From IMG/VR virus record IMGVR_UViG_3300046167_000884, positions 1 through 64,000 of that record: a DNA stretch of 64,000 nucleotides; one strand, given 5' to 3'. This stretch comes from a virus. Positions 54,370-62,920 of this stretch are shown piece after piece; the stretch's first letter is position 1, and every line of letters begins with the position of its first letter. The notes beneath the pieces are model-generated. The model ran no database searches. It was not told the DNA's origin and was given only the letters and a program-made list of their open reading frames with translations. The translations under genes and the position numbers were made by a program.

Positions 54370-55308
54370 ATGGACAACTTTAATTATCAAGCTTATATCA
54401 AAAGTGGTAGAATCCACGGAGAAAAAGCGATTTTAACCGAATCAGAACAAGTTTCTGAAAAAAAATACAAGCAAGGATATGACGATAGAGAAGATGAATC
54501 TCTAGGCGATCGTACTGGTGCTGAAAAAGGCAAGAAACAATCTATGAAAGACCGTAGAGATGATTCTTATGGAAAATTTGGCAAACGTGATGCTGAAAAA
54601 AAGGGCAAAAATAAAGTCAACAAAGAAAGCCTATCAGAAACTATTGCTGAAGCTAAAGCTAAAATTGACGAGGGTTCTTACCCATTTGATCAATGCTTGG
54701 CTGATAATGAAGGTAAATATGGTAAAAAAGGTGCTGCCAAAGTATGTGGTGCTATTAAAGCCCAATACGGTGAAGGTCAAGTAAATGAAATGGATGAAGT
54801 TTCATGGAATGATAAAAACAACCCAACCAGAAGTGATTCAGTAGGCGAAAGAGATCCTAAAAAAGTAGGCCAATCTACAGCAGCATACTCAGTAAATGAA
54901 GACGCTCGTACTGATGCTGAACAAGAAGGATATAAAGATGGATTTGAAGATGCTAAAGATGATATTGAAGGAGTATTAAAGAAAATGAAAGTATCTGAAC
55001 TTAAAGATAAAATTAAAACTGAAATTGTAAGTGCACTATCAGAAGCTGAAGAAGAAGTAGACGTTGATGTAGATGTTGAAGACGAAGTTGAAGTAGAAGC
55101 AGGTGCTGATGATATTGAAATCGAAAGACCAGGAGTTAAAACAACAGTAGATGTTGGACTATCTCCAGAAGAGGAAATTGTTCAAGATTCTTTAAAAGCT
55201 GCAATGGATGCTGCAGAAGCTTTAGGTAGTCAAAAATTAGCAGATCAAATTGGTAATACAATTACTTTCTTTACAAGACAATTTGTAGTAGGTGATAATA
55301 CTGATTAA
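54370..55308 (+). CDS. Putative prohead core/scaffold protein, 312 aa
   Basis: The leader MDNFNYQAYIKSGRIHGEKA, then ILTE|SEQ, is related to the MDNFDLKKYLAEG leader. The body is highly charged and repetitive: a Lys/Asp-rich first third, a YPFDQCLADNEGKYGKKGAA segment with two cysteines, and an acidic stretch (VDVDVDVEDEVEVEAGADD). The end is helical. Acidic, charged, protease-site-bearing proteins of this kind form the T4 prohead core (gp22, gp67, gp68). It is followed four bases later by a larger protein of similar type. A role as scaffold is likely but not proved. Confidence 0.5.
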   Translation: MDNFNYQAYIKSGRIHGEKAILTESEQVSEKKYKQGYDDREDESLGDRTGAEKGKKQSMKDRRDDSYGKFGKRDAEKKGKNKVNKESLSETIAEAKAKIDEGSYPFDQCLADNEGKYGKKGAAKVCGAIKAQYGEGQVNEMDEVSWNDKNNPTRSDSVGERDPKKVGQSTAAYSVNEDARTDAEQEGYKDGFEDAKDDIEGVLKKMKVSELKDKIKTEIVSALSEAEEEVDVDVDVEDEVEVEAGADDIEIERPGVKTTVDVGLSPEEEIVQDSLKAAMDAAEALGSQKLADQIGNTITFFTRQFVVGDNTD

Positions 55309-55311
55309 TAC

Positions 55312-57942
55312 ATGCTTAACGAACGTAAACTTACGGAAAGAGAACTAGATAAACGTGCTGAAGCAATTCAGGGTTTGTTGTCCAATAAACGTACGCTAGT
55401 TAAAAAGTACGGTAAGGATGCGGAAAAAGTTATGTATGGTATTGCAACAAAACAAGCTAAATCAAAAGTAGAAGGCATGAATAAAGATAAAATTAAAGAA
55501 TTAATCCAAACAGTATTGCAAAAAGAAGAAAATGATAACATTGATGTTGCCTTTTCTGGTGTAGCTGATTATGGTGAAGAAGATAAAGCATTAGGTCGAG
55601 AAGATGAACTTGAAATGAAAGGTTTAGAAGAAGGTCATGGTTTAGATCAAGGTGATTTAGATACTCTAGAATCACTTAGAAATCAAATAGAACAAGGAAT
55701 ATTAGATAAAAAAAATCGAATCAAATTCGTTAAAGTTCTTGATTTTTTAATTAAATCAAACATATTACAAGATAAAACAAAAGATTTATCTATTAAAGAA
55801 GGGAATTTCAATGCTGGCTTTGACCAATTTGTAGCTATTATAGATAATAGAGCAAAACAATCCAATAGATCACCTAAAGAAGAAGCAGAAGACTTAATTG
55901 ACGATCTTAGATTACATTATGGTATAGATGCATTTTATGAGTCTTTAAACGAAGCTCTCAACCCAGAAGTATCCCAAGCAGTAAATCGTTTTATTAAAGC
56001 AATGGCTAAACGATATAGCTACAGCGAACAAGATGCTGTATTTGCTATTATGGCTGCTTTAAAACAAAGAAAATTTGATGGTTTAAATGAAGATCTAGAT
56101 GTAGGACATCAAGACAACGAACCTCACATGCTTAAAAAAGAATTAGCTAGAGCAGGTCAAATGATACAAATGCTTTATAGAGCAGTAGATAATTACGATG
56201 GTCAGGGTGAAGTAGATTTTCCACAATGGTGGCAAGCCAAAATTATCAAAGCAAACTCTATGTTAGATAGTGCTTTTGATTATTTGGATGGTGAAGAAAT
56301 GGTAGCTAAAATAGATGCTATGATTGATGGAGCAGATAAAGTTGAAGTAGATATTGATGTAGTTAATGAAGATGAAGTACAAAAAAGACTTGATGCCGAA
56401 AAAGCAATTAAATCAACACTTAAAGATGAAGGTGGAGCTGCTGGTTTAGAACCATTAGCAAAAGCTGTAAAAAAATTAGGTATTAGTAAAGATGAACTAC
56501 TTAAAATGATTAAAAAAGTAGTTGGTGTTGCTAAACATAAACATGGAGATTATATTTCAACCCCAATAAATGAAATTGACTACGATGAAGCTTTAACCTT
56601 AAGGGGTATGTTAGCTGATTTAAAGAAAGAAAGAGAGCAATTATTTAGAGACATGGAGCAAGAAGCTGAACCAGAAGGTGGGCCAATTGCTGATAGATAC
56701 GGTGATGAATTAAATAAAATTGAAGACCGTATGTACCAAATTGCTAAACAACTTCGTGATTATGATATGAACGAAGGAGTAAATGAAATAGGTATGTTTC
56801 ATGACCCTCGAATGTCAAGTGGAAACTTTGATCATTTAACTCCTGATCCAAAAGAAGACCAATTAAAAACCGCTTACGCTGCTTTAGAAAAAGCAGAAAA
56901 AGACGGTGATATTAGAAAACAAGAATTAGCTTTAGCTGCTATTGATCTTATCAATGGTAATATTAACGAAGAATCATCAGATGTATTCTTAGATGACATT
57001 GCACAAATGATGTTTAGTATGGATTATGATCAATTATCCCCACTAGAACAAGAAACGGTTAGAGATGAGGCAGAAAGACAAGATCCAGGAGATATGTCTC
57101 ACCAATTTCAATATTATGATGATGAAGATGAATCACTAAACGAAGCAATGGATGGTGGTCAATTATTTGACTACTTTAAGTCTAAAGGATACGATATAAC
57201 AGAACGTAGACCAGATGGATATCCACCTAAAGAAGGAGTAGAAGGATACCAAGTAAATAGAGGTAGAGGTAGATACCCTCAATCAGTAATATTTCAGTAT
57301 AATAAAGATACTGACGAATTTACCATCAGTAGGATGAGTGGTTATAGAATCGATGAAAAAGATGCTATAAAAGCTGGGATGAGAGAAGCAGGCCGTTCAG
57401 GAGCAGCTGGTATGGATTCTTACATGACAGATGGAAATTACACACCAGTAGATATTTCAGCCGAAGGTTTAAAAGATATAGTTGACCACGTAATGACTGG
57501 TTTAGATAGAGAAAGTAAAGCACAATCAGATTTTTATCGTGCTAGAGGGCGTACATCAGGTACTATAGATGAAAAAATAGCTACTGCAGTTAGAGAAAAA
57601 TTAACTAAATCATCATCAGTAGAAGACCATGTTGAAGATTTTAAAGATTCAGATGCACCTCAATTTAAAGGTAAATCATTAGAAAAAATTAAACAAATGG
57701 CTTTAGCATCATTTTTACAAAAACAAGGTAAGAAAAAAGTATCTGAAGTTAAAGATAGTAGAAAGAAAAAAGAATTCAAAGTAGGTGATAAAGTAACATA
57801 CTTAGGACACCCAGGTGAAATTACTAAAGTTAATAAAGAAATGACTGGTGTTATTACCTATAATGTATCATATGATAAAGGTAATGGTAAAACAAAAGCA
57901 TCAAACATCTATAATAAAGGTGGTGAAATAAAAACTGTATAA
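55312..57942 (+). CDS. Large putative head-internal/scaffold polyprotein, 876 aa
   Basis: The N-terminus (KLTERELDKRAEAIQGLL, KRTLVKKYGKDAEKVMYG) and a middle part (EPHMLKKELARAGQMIQMLY, EVDFPQWWQAKIIKANSML) match large proteins that I know from T4-like aquatic phages. At least five L/I-N-E sites are spaced along the chain (ESLNEALNP, FDGLNEDLD, TPINEIDYD, GNINEESSD, ESLNEAMDG). The last 60 residues look like a KOW/SH3 domain (FKVGDKVTYLGHPGEITKVN). The spacing of sites suggests cutting into several mature pieces by the head protease. Composition is acidic and helical. Confidence 0.5.
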   Translation: MLNERKLTERELDKRAEAIQGLLSNKRTLVKKYGKDAEKVMYGIATKQAKSKVEGMNKDKIKELIQTVLQKEENDNIDVAFSGVADYGEEDKALGREDELEMKGLEEGHGLDQGDLDTLESLRNQIEQGILDKKNRIKFVKVLDFLIKSNILQDKTKDLSIKEGNFNAGFDQFVAIIDNRAKQSNRSPKEEAEDLIDDLRLHYGIDAFYESLNEALNPEVSQAVNRFIKAMAKRYSYSEQDAVFAIMAALKQRKFDGLNEDLDVGHQDNEPHMLKKELARAGQMIQMLYRAVDNYDGQGEVDFPQWWQAKIIKANSMLDSAFDYLDGEEMVAKIDAMIDGADKVEVDIDVVNEDEVQKRLDAEKAIKSTLKDEGGAAGLEPLAKAVKKLGISKDELLKMIKKVVGVAKHKHGDYISTPINEIDYDEALTLRGMLADLKKEREQLFRDMEQEAEPEGGPIADRYGDELNKIEDRMYQIAKQLRDYDMNEGVNEIGMFHDPRMSSGNFDHLTPDPKEDQLKTAYAALEKAEKDGDIRKQELALAAIDLINGNINEESSDVFLDDIAQMMFSMDYDQLSPLEQETVRDEAERQDPGDMSHQFQYYDDEDESLNEAMDGGQLFDYFKSKGYDITERRPDGYPPKEGVEGYQVNRGRGRYPQSVIFQYNKDTDEFTISRMSGYRIDEKDAIKAGMREAGRSGAAGMDSYMTDGNYTPVDISAEGLKDIVDHVMTGLDRESKAQSDFYRARGRTSGTIDEKIATAVREKLTKSSSVEDHVEDFKDSDAPQFKGKSLEKIKQMALASFLQKQGKKKVSEVKDSRKKKEFKVGDKVTYLGHPGEITKVNKEMTGVITYNVSYDKGNGKTKASNIYNKGGEIKTV

Positions 57943-57944
57943 TA

Positions 57945-58415
57945 ATGACTAAAGCAGAATTAAGACAAAAAATTAAGACATTAGCAGTTACTGTTATGGC
58001 TGAAAAAGCTAAAACTGATGATGCTGCCTTAGCTTATGATGAATTAGTTAAATTTCCAGCTTTAAAAGATATTATAGTGGATCTATTAACTGATCAATTT
58101 GATTCATTTTTAGAATCAGTAGATTGGGTAGCTCCACGTCCTACAACTTTTCGTATAAATTTGTTGAATGGTGAAAATTTCTTACTTATGTTTACGGACA
58201 GAAGTTGGATAGGACAAGTACAAGGAAAAAAATATTATTTACTAAATCTCGATGAGGAAGAAAGATGTGCTCTAGCGATTAACAGACTTCTAAGAGTAGG
58301 ACCCGCTAGTGGTGCTGAAATGGAGGGAGAAGCAAGTGAAACTGATACAACAACAGACACAGCTGATACCGAAGTTGAAGATGAAGTAGATGTTGATGTA
58401 GACGTAGAAGCATAA
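57945..58415 (+). CDS. Small virion-block protein with acidic tail, 156 aa
   Basis: The N-terminus is helical (AELRQKIKTLAVTVMAEKAK). The middle is a compact domain (FRINLLNGENFLLMFTDRSW, IGQVQGKKYYLLNLDEEER). The last 35 residues are acidic (DTEVEDEVDVDVDVEA), like the acidic stretch of the putative scaffold protein two genes upstream. It starts three bases after the previous stop. It is likely a head or core component. No family is recognised. Confidence 0.45.
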   Translation: MTKAELRQKIKTLAVTVMAEKAKTDDAALAYDELVKFPALKDIIVDLLTDQFDSFLESVDWVAPRPTTFRINLLNGENFLLMFTDRSWIGQVQGKKYYLLNLDEEERCALAINRLLRVGPASGAEMEGEASETDTTTDTADTEVEDEVDVDVDVEA

Positions 58416-58424
58416 AATAAAATA

Positions 58425-59735
58425 ATGAGTATATTCGATAAATTTTTTACAAAATTCGCTTACAAATTCGACAAAGGATATCCTGACATGAATAATGATC
58501 AGGATGTTTTGTTGTTGGAGTCACTTATTAGTGAAGTATTAGGTGAAAGATATAGTTTAGAAGAAGCTAATATGGTTGGATCCGCTACAAATTATCCTTC
58601 TGTTACTGGGACTTGGGAAAAATATATTGAAAACCCACTATCTAAACATGAAGACGGAAAAACAACTTATACTGCAATAAAAACATCTCCAGTATGGATT
58701 AAAACTCCATCAAATAATATTGAAAAAACAGATGTAATAGTAAATGTAAATGATACGTTTACTATTAGTTCTAGGTCTACTGATGATTTAATAAAAAAAG
58801 GAAGTTCTTATTATGCTCCTATTAATTATAAAGGAAAGGAATACTATTTCCCCTTTAATGCTATACTAAAACCTACAGGCAAAAATGTCCAAAAATTTGA
58901 ACCTAATTTAGATTCTAAAAATGACCCATCAGTTTATCATGCCTTCACCCCAGGCCATCCACAAGAAGCAAATATTGCAATGTTATTTATTGAAAAAACA
59001 TCTCCTGATTGGGAATTTGAATATAAAGGAAAATCATTAAAAGTAATATATTTAGGTGATCCTAATGTTAAAAGTACTGGTTATCCTAAAAATGATTTAC
59101 AAATTAATACTGAACCTGCCCCTGAAGGTTTAGATTCTTCAATGAGGATTAGTTTAAAAGCAGATAATGCTACTTACGTAGAGAATTGGATGACTTCTAC
59201 TAGAGCAGAACAGATATTAGGTGATACCAAAGTAAAAGAAATTGTTTTAGGAGCATATAATGCTTTATTAAAATCAACACCACCTAGATCTGGTAAAGGT
59301 TTATTTAAAGGAACCCTTAAATCATATCAAATTTGTATGTTTATTAAAGACAAACAACCACCGTATGGATCAGAAGCACCTTCAATACTATCAGAACCCC
59401 TATCTAAAGATGAGGCATATGAAGCTTATACAGGGGATAAAAAGTTTGGGGATACTGATGGGTCAGCTAATTATTTTTATAAAGGAGGAAAACCAAAAAC
59501 AACAACAGAATTTCTGGGAGATTTAAAACCATTCAAAGATAATATGGATAATTTATCAGATTTATGGGTTTCTTTAAGGGGATCTAATGAATCAGGTAAA
59601 GGAAGAAGTAGAGTATTTTATTGGGAAGGAAAAGATGATGATCCAAATGGAAAATGGATTATAAATCCATTATGGGCAGAAATAGCTGGGATAACCAAAT
59701 CAGAAGATAAAGAAGGTAATATAAAATATAGTTAA
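58425..59735 (+). CDS. Putative head-internal protein, 436 aa, second leader type
   Basis: The first 45 residues (SIFDKFFTKFAYKFDKGYPD, then LLLESLISE|VLGE) differ from the MDNF leader but also end in L/I-x-E; I recall similar starts in related phages. An alternative ATG lies at residue 22. The body is beta-rich (TYTAIKTSPVWIKTPSNNIE; YYAPINYKGKEYYFPFNAIL) and ends in a GKGRSRVFYWEGKDDDPNGK segment. No catalytic motif is seen. Its neighbours and leader suggest a packaged protein; the function is unknown. Confidence 0.45.
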   Translation: MSIFDKFFTKFAYKFDKGYPDMNNDQDVLLLESLISEVLGERYSLEEANMVGSATNYPSVTGTWEKYIENPLSKHEDGKTTYTAIKTSPVWIKTPSNNIEKTDVIVNVNDTFTISSRSTDDLIKKGSSYYAPINYKGKEYYFPFNAILKPTGKNVQKFEPNLDSKNDPSVYHAFTPGHPQEANIAMLFIEKTSPDWEFEYKGKSLKVIYLGDPNVKSTGYPKNDLQINTEPAPEGLDSSMRISLKADNATYVENWMTSTRAEQILGDTKVKEIVLGAYNALLKSTPPRSGKGLFKGTLKSYQICMFIKDKQPPYGSEAPSILSEPLSKDEAYEAYTGDKKFGDTDGSANYFYKGGKPKTTTEFLGDLKPFKDNMDNLSDLWVSLRGSNESGKGRSRVFYWEGKDDDPNGKWIINPLWAEIAGITKSEDKEGNIKYS

Positions 59736-59749
59736 TATTTATAATAAAA
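59735..59749 (+). promoter_or_regulatory. Late promoter-like element
   Basis: ATATTTATAATAAAA overlaps the upstream stop and ends 4 bases before the ATG at 59754. Confidence 0.6.
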
Positions 59750-59753
59750 CAAT

Positions 59754-60938
59754 ATGTGTAACTGCGGATGTAATACTTGCGAAACTAAAACAAAAGGACC
59801 TTTACTTACTGAAAGTAAAGTTAAATCTTTATTATCCGAAGGTCTACAATATCACATAGATAAAAAAATACCATTATTTGAAACAGTATATCGTATTGGT
59901 TCAGATAAACATCTAGCCTTAATTAAAGAAGCTAGAAAAATGTATTCACGTAACATAATTGATTTATGTGAAGATGATGAAGCACTAATTAAAACACATT
60001 TAGGTGAATTTGCTTTATATGAAGGTGAATCTGTACCATTAGATTTACCTATGTTAAATGAATCAGATTCTAACTATCCAGATTTTGATTTAAATAAAAA
60101 CATAAGATACAAAGATACATCTATTTCAAGCGGAATGTGGAGATATACAGGTCAAGAACAAGGTGGAAAAGGCGTTTATAGAAATTTAAATAATGATCAA
60201 ATATTAGCTTTTGATAGAAGTGATTTTGATATATTTAAAAACAATCTTGGTAGTCATTTTGATATTTCAGAATCATTAAATGAATTTTCATTACCTAAAT
60301 TTGATGTAGTAAAACCTATTATTGATAAATTTTTAGGTGGGATAGAAAAAGCTGGTAAAAAACTATTACAAATAGTTAAACGAGAAGGTAAACAGACTTT
60401 AGTATTAATTAAAGAAATAGCCGAATACGTAGTAAGTGGAGAAAAACCAACATCATCTGAACAGAAAAAAATTACAGAACAATTAAAGGATTTAGGTTTT
60501 TTAGCTTTTTTAGGAATAGCAGGTAATATTCCTTTTTCATTATTTTCTATAATTTATTTTATAATAGATGAATCAGGCATAGCTAAAGAATTTTTAAAAT
60601 TAAATGAGTCATTAAATGAAGATGAACAATTAGACGAAAAGAAAAAGGCTAAGAAAAAAGAAAAAAAAGACCCACCATTAAATAAACCAAAACGTGGTGG
60701 TTCTAAAGCATATTATGTTTATGTACGTGATCCTAAAACTAAAAAAATTAAAAAAGTATCATTTGGATCCGGTGGTTTAAGAGCTAAAATTAAAAACAAA
60801 GAAGCTCGTACTGCATTTGCCGCTAGACATAATTGTAAAAATAAAAAAGATAGAACTAAAGCAGGATATTGGTCATGTAATTTACCAAGATACGCTCCAG
60901 CATTAGGATTAGGTGCTAAAATGAATACTTTTTGGTAG
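59754..60938 (+). CDS. Putative head-internal protein, 394 aa, with basic C-terminal domain
   Basis: The N-terminus is Cys-rich (MCNCGCNTCETKTKGP) and followed by two L-x-E sites (LLTE|S, LLSE|G). The next part (QYHIDKKIPLFETVYRIGSD, IKTHLGEFALYEGESVPLDL) and the basic end (KRGGSKAYYVYVRDPKTKKI, ARHNCKNKKDRTKAGYWSCN) match a protein type that I know from T4-like aquatic phages. A hydrophobic helix lies between (LGFLAFLGIAGNIPFSLFSI). The basic end could bind DNA and the hydrophobic helix could contact a membrane on ejection. It is late-expressed. Confidence 0.5.
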   Translation: MCNCGCNTCETKTKGPLLTESKVKSLLSEGLQYHIDKKIPLFETVYRIGSDKHLALIKEARKMYSRNIIDLCEDDEALIKTHLGEFALYEGESVPLDLPMLNESDSNYPDFDLNKNIRYKDTSISSGMWRYTGQEQGGKGVYRNLNNDQILAFDRSDFDIFKNNLGSHFDISESLNEFSLPKFDVVKPIIDKFLGGIEKAGKKLLQIVKREGKQTLVLIKEIAEYVVSGEKPTSSEQKKITEQLKDLGFLAFLGIAGNIPFSLFSIIYFIIDESGIAKEFLKLNESLNEDEQLDEKKKAKKKEKKDPPLNKPKRGGSKAYYVYVRDPKTKKIKKVSFGSGGLRAKIKNKEARTAFAARHNCKNKKDRTKAGYWSCNLPRYAPALGLGAKMNTFW

Positions 60939-60939
60939 T

Positions 60940-61212
60940 ATGAAAATAGATATATTTAATGAAATACACTGGTTAAATTTTAGGAAATTACCTGAAATTC
61001 AACCTTTATCATTAAATGAACAAGTAAAAAAATACAACCTTTACATAAATGAACTTACGTATGAACGTAATGTATATTTACATTGGTTAGAGGGACATAA
61101 AAAAGGTCCTAAAAGAACAACTCTTCAAGAAACAGGTTTTTTATTGCAAGAGGATTTATTTGATTTAGAACAAGAAAACGGAAGTAAAATTTTAATAACA
61201 GGATATGCCTAA
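60940..61212 (+). CDS. Small protein, 90 aa, unknown
   Basis: This follows the previous stop by one base and overlaps the next start by eight bases. It is helical and aromatic (NEIHWLNFRKLPEIQPLSLN; YNLYINELTYERNVYLHWLE) and contains SLNE|Q. It may be a small structural or adaptor protein. No family is recognised. Confidence 0.45.
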   Translation: MKIDIFNEIHWLNFRKLPEIQPLSLNEQVKKYNLYINELTYERNVYLHWLEGHKKGPKRTTLQETGFLLQEDLFDLEQENGSKILITGYA

Positions 61213-61720
61213 TTTACCTATTTCAGGATTACCAGCTTCATCTACATTACAAGGAGATGAATTATTTGCCGATGTACAAGGTGGTGTAACTAAATATACT
61301 ACTTTAGATGATGTAACAAGCTATGTAAGTGGCTCAATTGAAGTCTATAATCAAACTAACCCTAATAACTCATATATAGTTCCCGTAACTTTAACAGTTG
61401 AAAAAGGAGATACAATTAATTTATCAGATACTGTATATCAAAATGCTTCTATGATTGAATTATCATGGAGTGGAGAGACTAACCCAGATGTAACTCTAAA
61501 TCTTCCAGATGCAACAAATGCTAATAATACTTATAGAACAATAAGATTTATTTCTGATTCAACCTTTATCAATTCTAGTCATCATGTTGATTTAACTCCA
61601 ACAGGAGGTCAAACATTAGATGGAAGTACAAACCCTTATGTAATAAATAAAGCATATGAAGGTATTATGGTATGGTCAGATGGAGCAGAATGGTTTATAA
61701 TACAGAAAAAAGCTGGATAA
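61205..61720 (+). CDS. Small fibre-tip or decoration-like protein, 171 aa
   Basis: The N-terminus (LPISGLPASSTLQGDELFAD, VQGGVTKYTTLDDVTSYV) is a pattern common at the base of phage fibre-like trimers. The remaining 110 residues are an all-beta domain with NASMIELSWSGETNPDVTLN and DGSTNPYVINKAYEGIMVWS, like tip or decoration domains. Ser/Thr-rich, no cysteine. It lies among head-interior-type genes, so it could be a head fibre. Its stop overlaps the next start. Confidence 0.5.
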   Translation: MPNLPISGLPASSTLQGDELFADVQGGVTKYTTLDDVTSYVSGSIEVYNQTNPNNSYIVPVTLTVEKGDTINLSDTVYQNASMIELSWSGETNPDVTLNLPDATNANNTYRTIRFISDSTFINSSHHVDLTPTGGQTLDGSTNPYVINKAYEGIMVWSDGAEWFIIQKKAG

Positions 61721-61968
61721 TGAACCCATACAAAAATAAAGGTAACATAAGAACGTTTTCGAAAGATGTAAATAAACTAGAACTAGTTTGGCATCAAGAC
61801 GCTGAAGATAGAGATATCGAAGTATTAGAAGGCAAAGGATGGGAATTACAAATGGATAATGAATTACCCTTTGAATTAGTAAAGGGAGATCGTATATTTA
61901 TAACAGAAGGTAGAATACACCGAATATTAAAAGGCATAACAGATTTAAAAATAAAAATAAATGGATAA
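61720..61968 (+). CDS. Small cupin-like protein, 82 aa
   Basis: I place the start at 61720 (TAATGA overlap with the previous stop). An in-frame ATG upstream would extend it into the previous gene. The product is a short beta-barrel-like sequence (KLELVWHQDAEDRDIEVLEG; GWELQMDNELPFELVKGDRI; EGRIHRILKGI) with H and E residues in cupin-like positions. Similar small proteins, from memory, occur in T4-like aquatic phages. No enzyme activity can be assigned. It overlaps the first MDNF-leader gene by eight bases. Confidence 0.5.
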   Translation: MNPYKNKGNIRTFSKDVNKLELVWHQDAEDRDIEVLEGKGWELQMDNELPFELVKGDRIFITEGRIHRILKGITDLKIKING

Positions 61969-62254
61969 CTTTAATTTAAGAAAATATTTAGCTGAAGGAA
62001 AATTACATGAAGAACAAGTAATGGGATATGCTGTACTTATAAATGGTAAATTCTATAATAATAAAGTATACAAATCAGAATCAGTAGCTAATGGACAGTT
62101 AACTACATTACTAGGTGATGTAAAAAGTGAATTAGGTCTTGAAGGTGGAAGAAAAGATCAATATTATTTTGGTACTAAAAAAGGAGATAAAGATTTAGAA
62201 CAACGTTTAAAAGATTTAGAACAAGCTAAAGTAGTAGCTGTAACCTATAAATAA
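61961..62254 (+). CDS. Leader-cassette protein 1, 97 aa
   Basis: The leader is MDNFNLRKYLAEGKLHEEQV, the first of five near-identical leaders in a row. The remaining 75 residues are a small alpha/beta domain (GYAVLINGKFYNNKVYKSES; LGLEGGRKDQYYFGTKKGDK) with no known family. L-A-E|G at residues 10-13 matches the T4 head-protease consensus, so the mature protein may begin at G13. It starts within the end of the cupin-like gene and is followed six bases later by the next cassette. Confidence 0.5.
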   Translation: MDNFNLRKYLAEGKLHEEQVMGYAVLINGKFYNNKVYKSESVANGQLTTLLGDVKSELGLEGGRKDQYYFGTKKGDKDLEQRLKDLEQAKVVAVTYK

Positions 62255-62260
62255 AAATAA

Positions 62261-62902
62261 ATGGATAACTTCGATTTAAAAAAATATTTAGCTGAAGGTC
62301 GCTTATTTAAAGAAGAAATAGACTACCCATCTATTAAAGATGAAATGAAAAAAATATATGATATAGATGTAGATCTAGATACCATTAAAGATTTTGTTAC
62401 ATCATATAATGATAGTGAGGGTATGGATGTATTTGATACAACGGAACGAGAAGATTTTTATTTATATTTAAAAGATTTAGCTGAAGGCCTCTTATTTGAA
62501 GAAGAACAATGGTTTGATCCCTCTAGCCCTTCACACGGTAAAGGATATAAAGTATTAGGCGATAAACCACAAGAAGGTGCTTTTTATGTAAGTGGATATG
62601 ATTTTGATAATGATAAAAGCTTTGAATATTATGTACTTGATCCTAATTATAATAAATACCTTACTGCTACCCAAGAATTATTAGGTCTTGCTGATGAACA
62701 GGGACACGAGTATGAAAGTATAGAACAGTATTATGATACAGTTAAAGCTTTTCAAAATGATTTAAGATCTTATGCTAAAGGAGGTAAGTTCGAAGGTGAT
62801 GAGGTACCTAATTGGCTTATGCAAGATCTTGCTATGAGTTTTGGAACTGATTATGACCAATTTTATAGTGATGATGAAGACGAAGACGAAGACGATTATT
62901 AA
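62261..62902 (+). CDS. Leader-cassette protein 2, 213 aa, with internal second leader
   Basis: The leader is MDNFDLKKYLAEGRLFKEE. After a 60-residue helical spacer ending FDTTEREDFYLYLK, a second leader-like motif DLAEGLLFEEEQ appears at about 72-83. The following domain (GAFYVSGYDFDNDKSFEYYV, LDEN-type acidic turns) ends in an extremely acidic tail (DEDEDEDDY-like). The spacer and second leader are related to those in the next gene, which points to duplication of a leader-spacer-leader unit. Cargo function unknown. Confidence 0.5.
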   Translation: MDNFDLKKYLAEGRLFKEEIDYPSIKDEMKKIYDIDVDLDTIKDFVTSYNDSEGMDVFDTTEREDFYLYLKDLAEGLLFEEEQWFDPSSPSHGKGYKVLGDKPQEGAFYVSGYDFDNDKSFEYYVLDPNYNKYLTATQELLGLADEQGHEYESIEQYYDTVKAFQNDLRSYAKGGKFEGDEVPNWLMQDLAMSFGTDYDQFYSDDEDEDEDDY

Positions 62903-62920
62903 AAATAAAATTAAAATAAA

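Noticed and set aside
61672-61719. Extended start for the cupin-like protein
   Set aside because: The extra 16 codons lie inside the end of the upstream gene; the TAATGA overlap start at 61720 gives the natural length.
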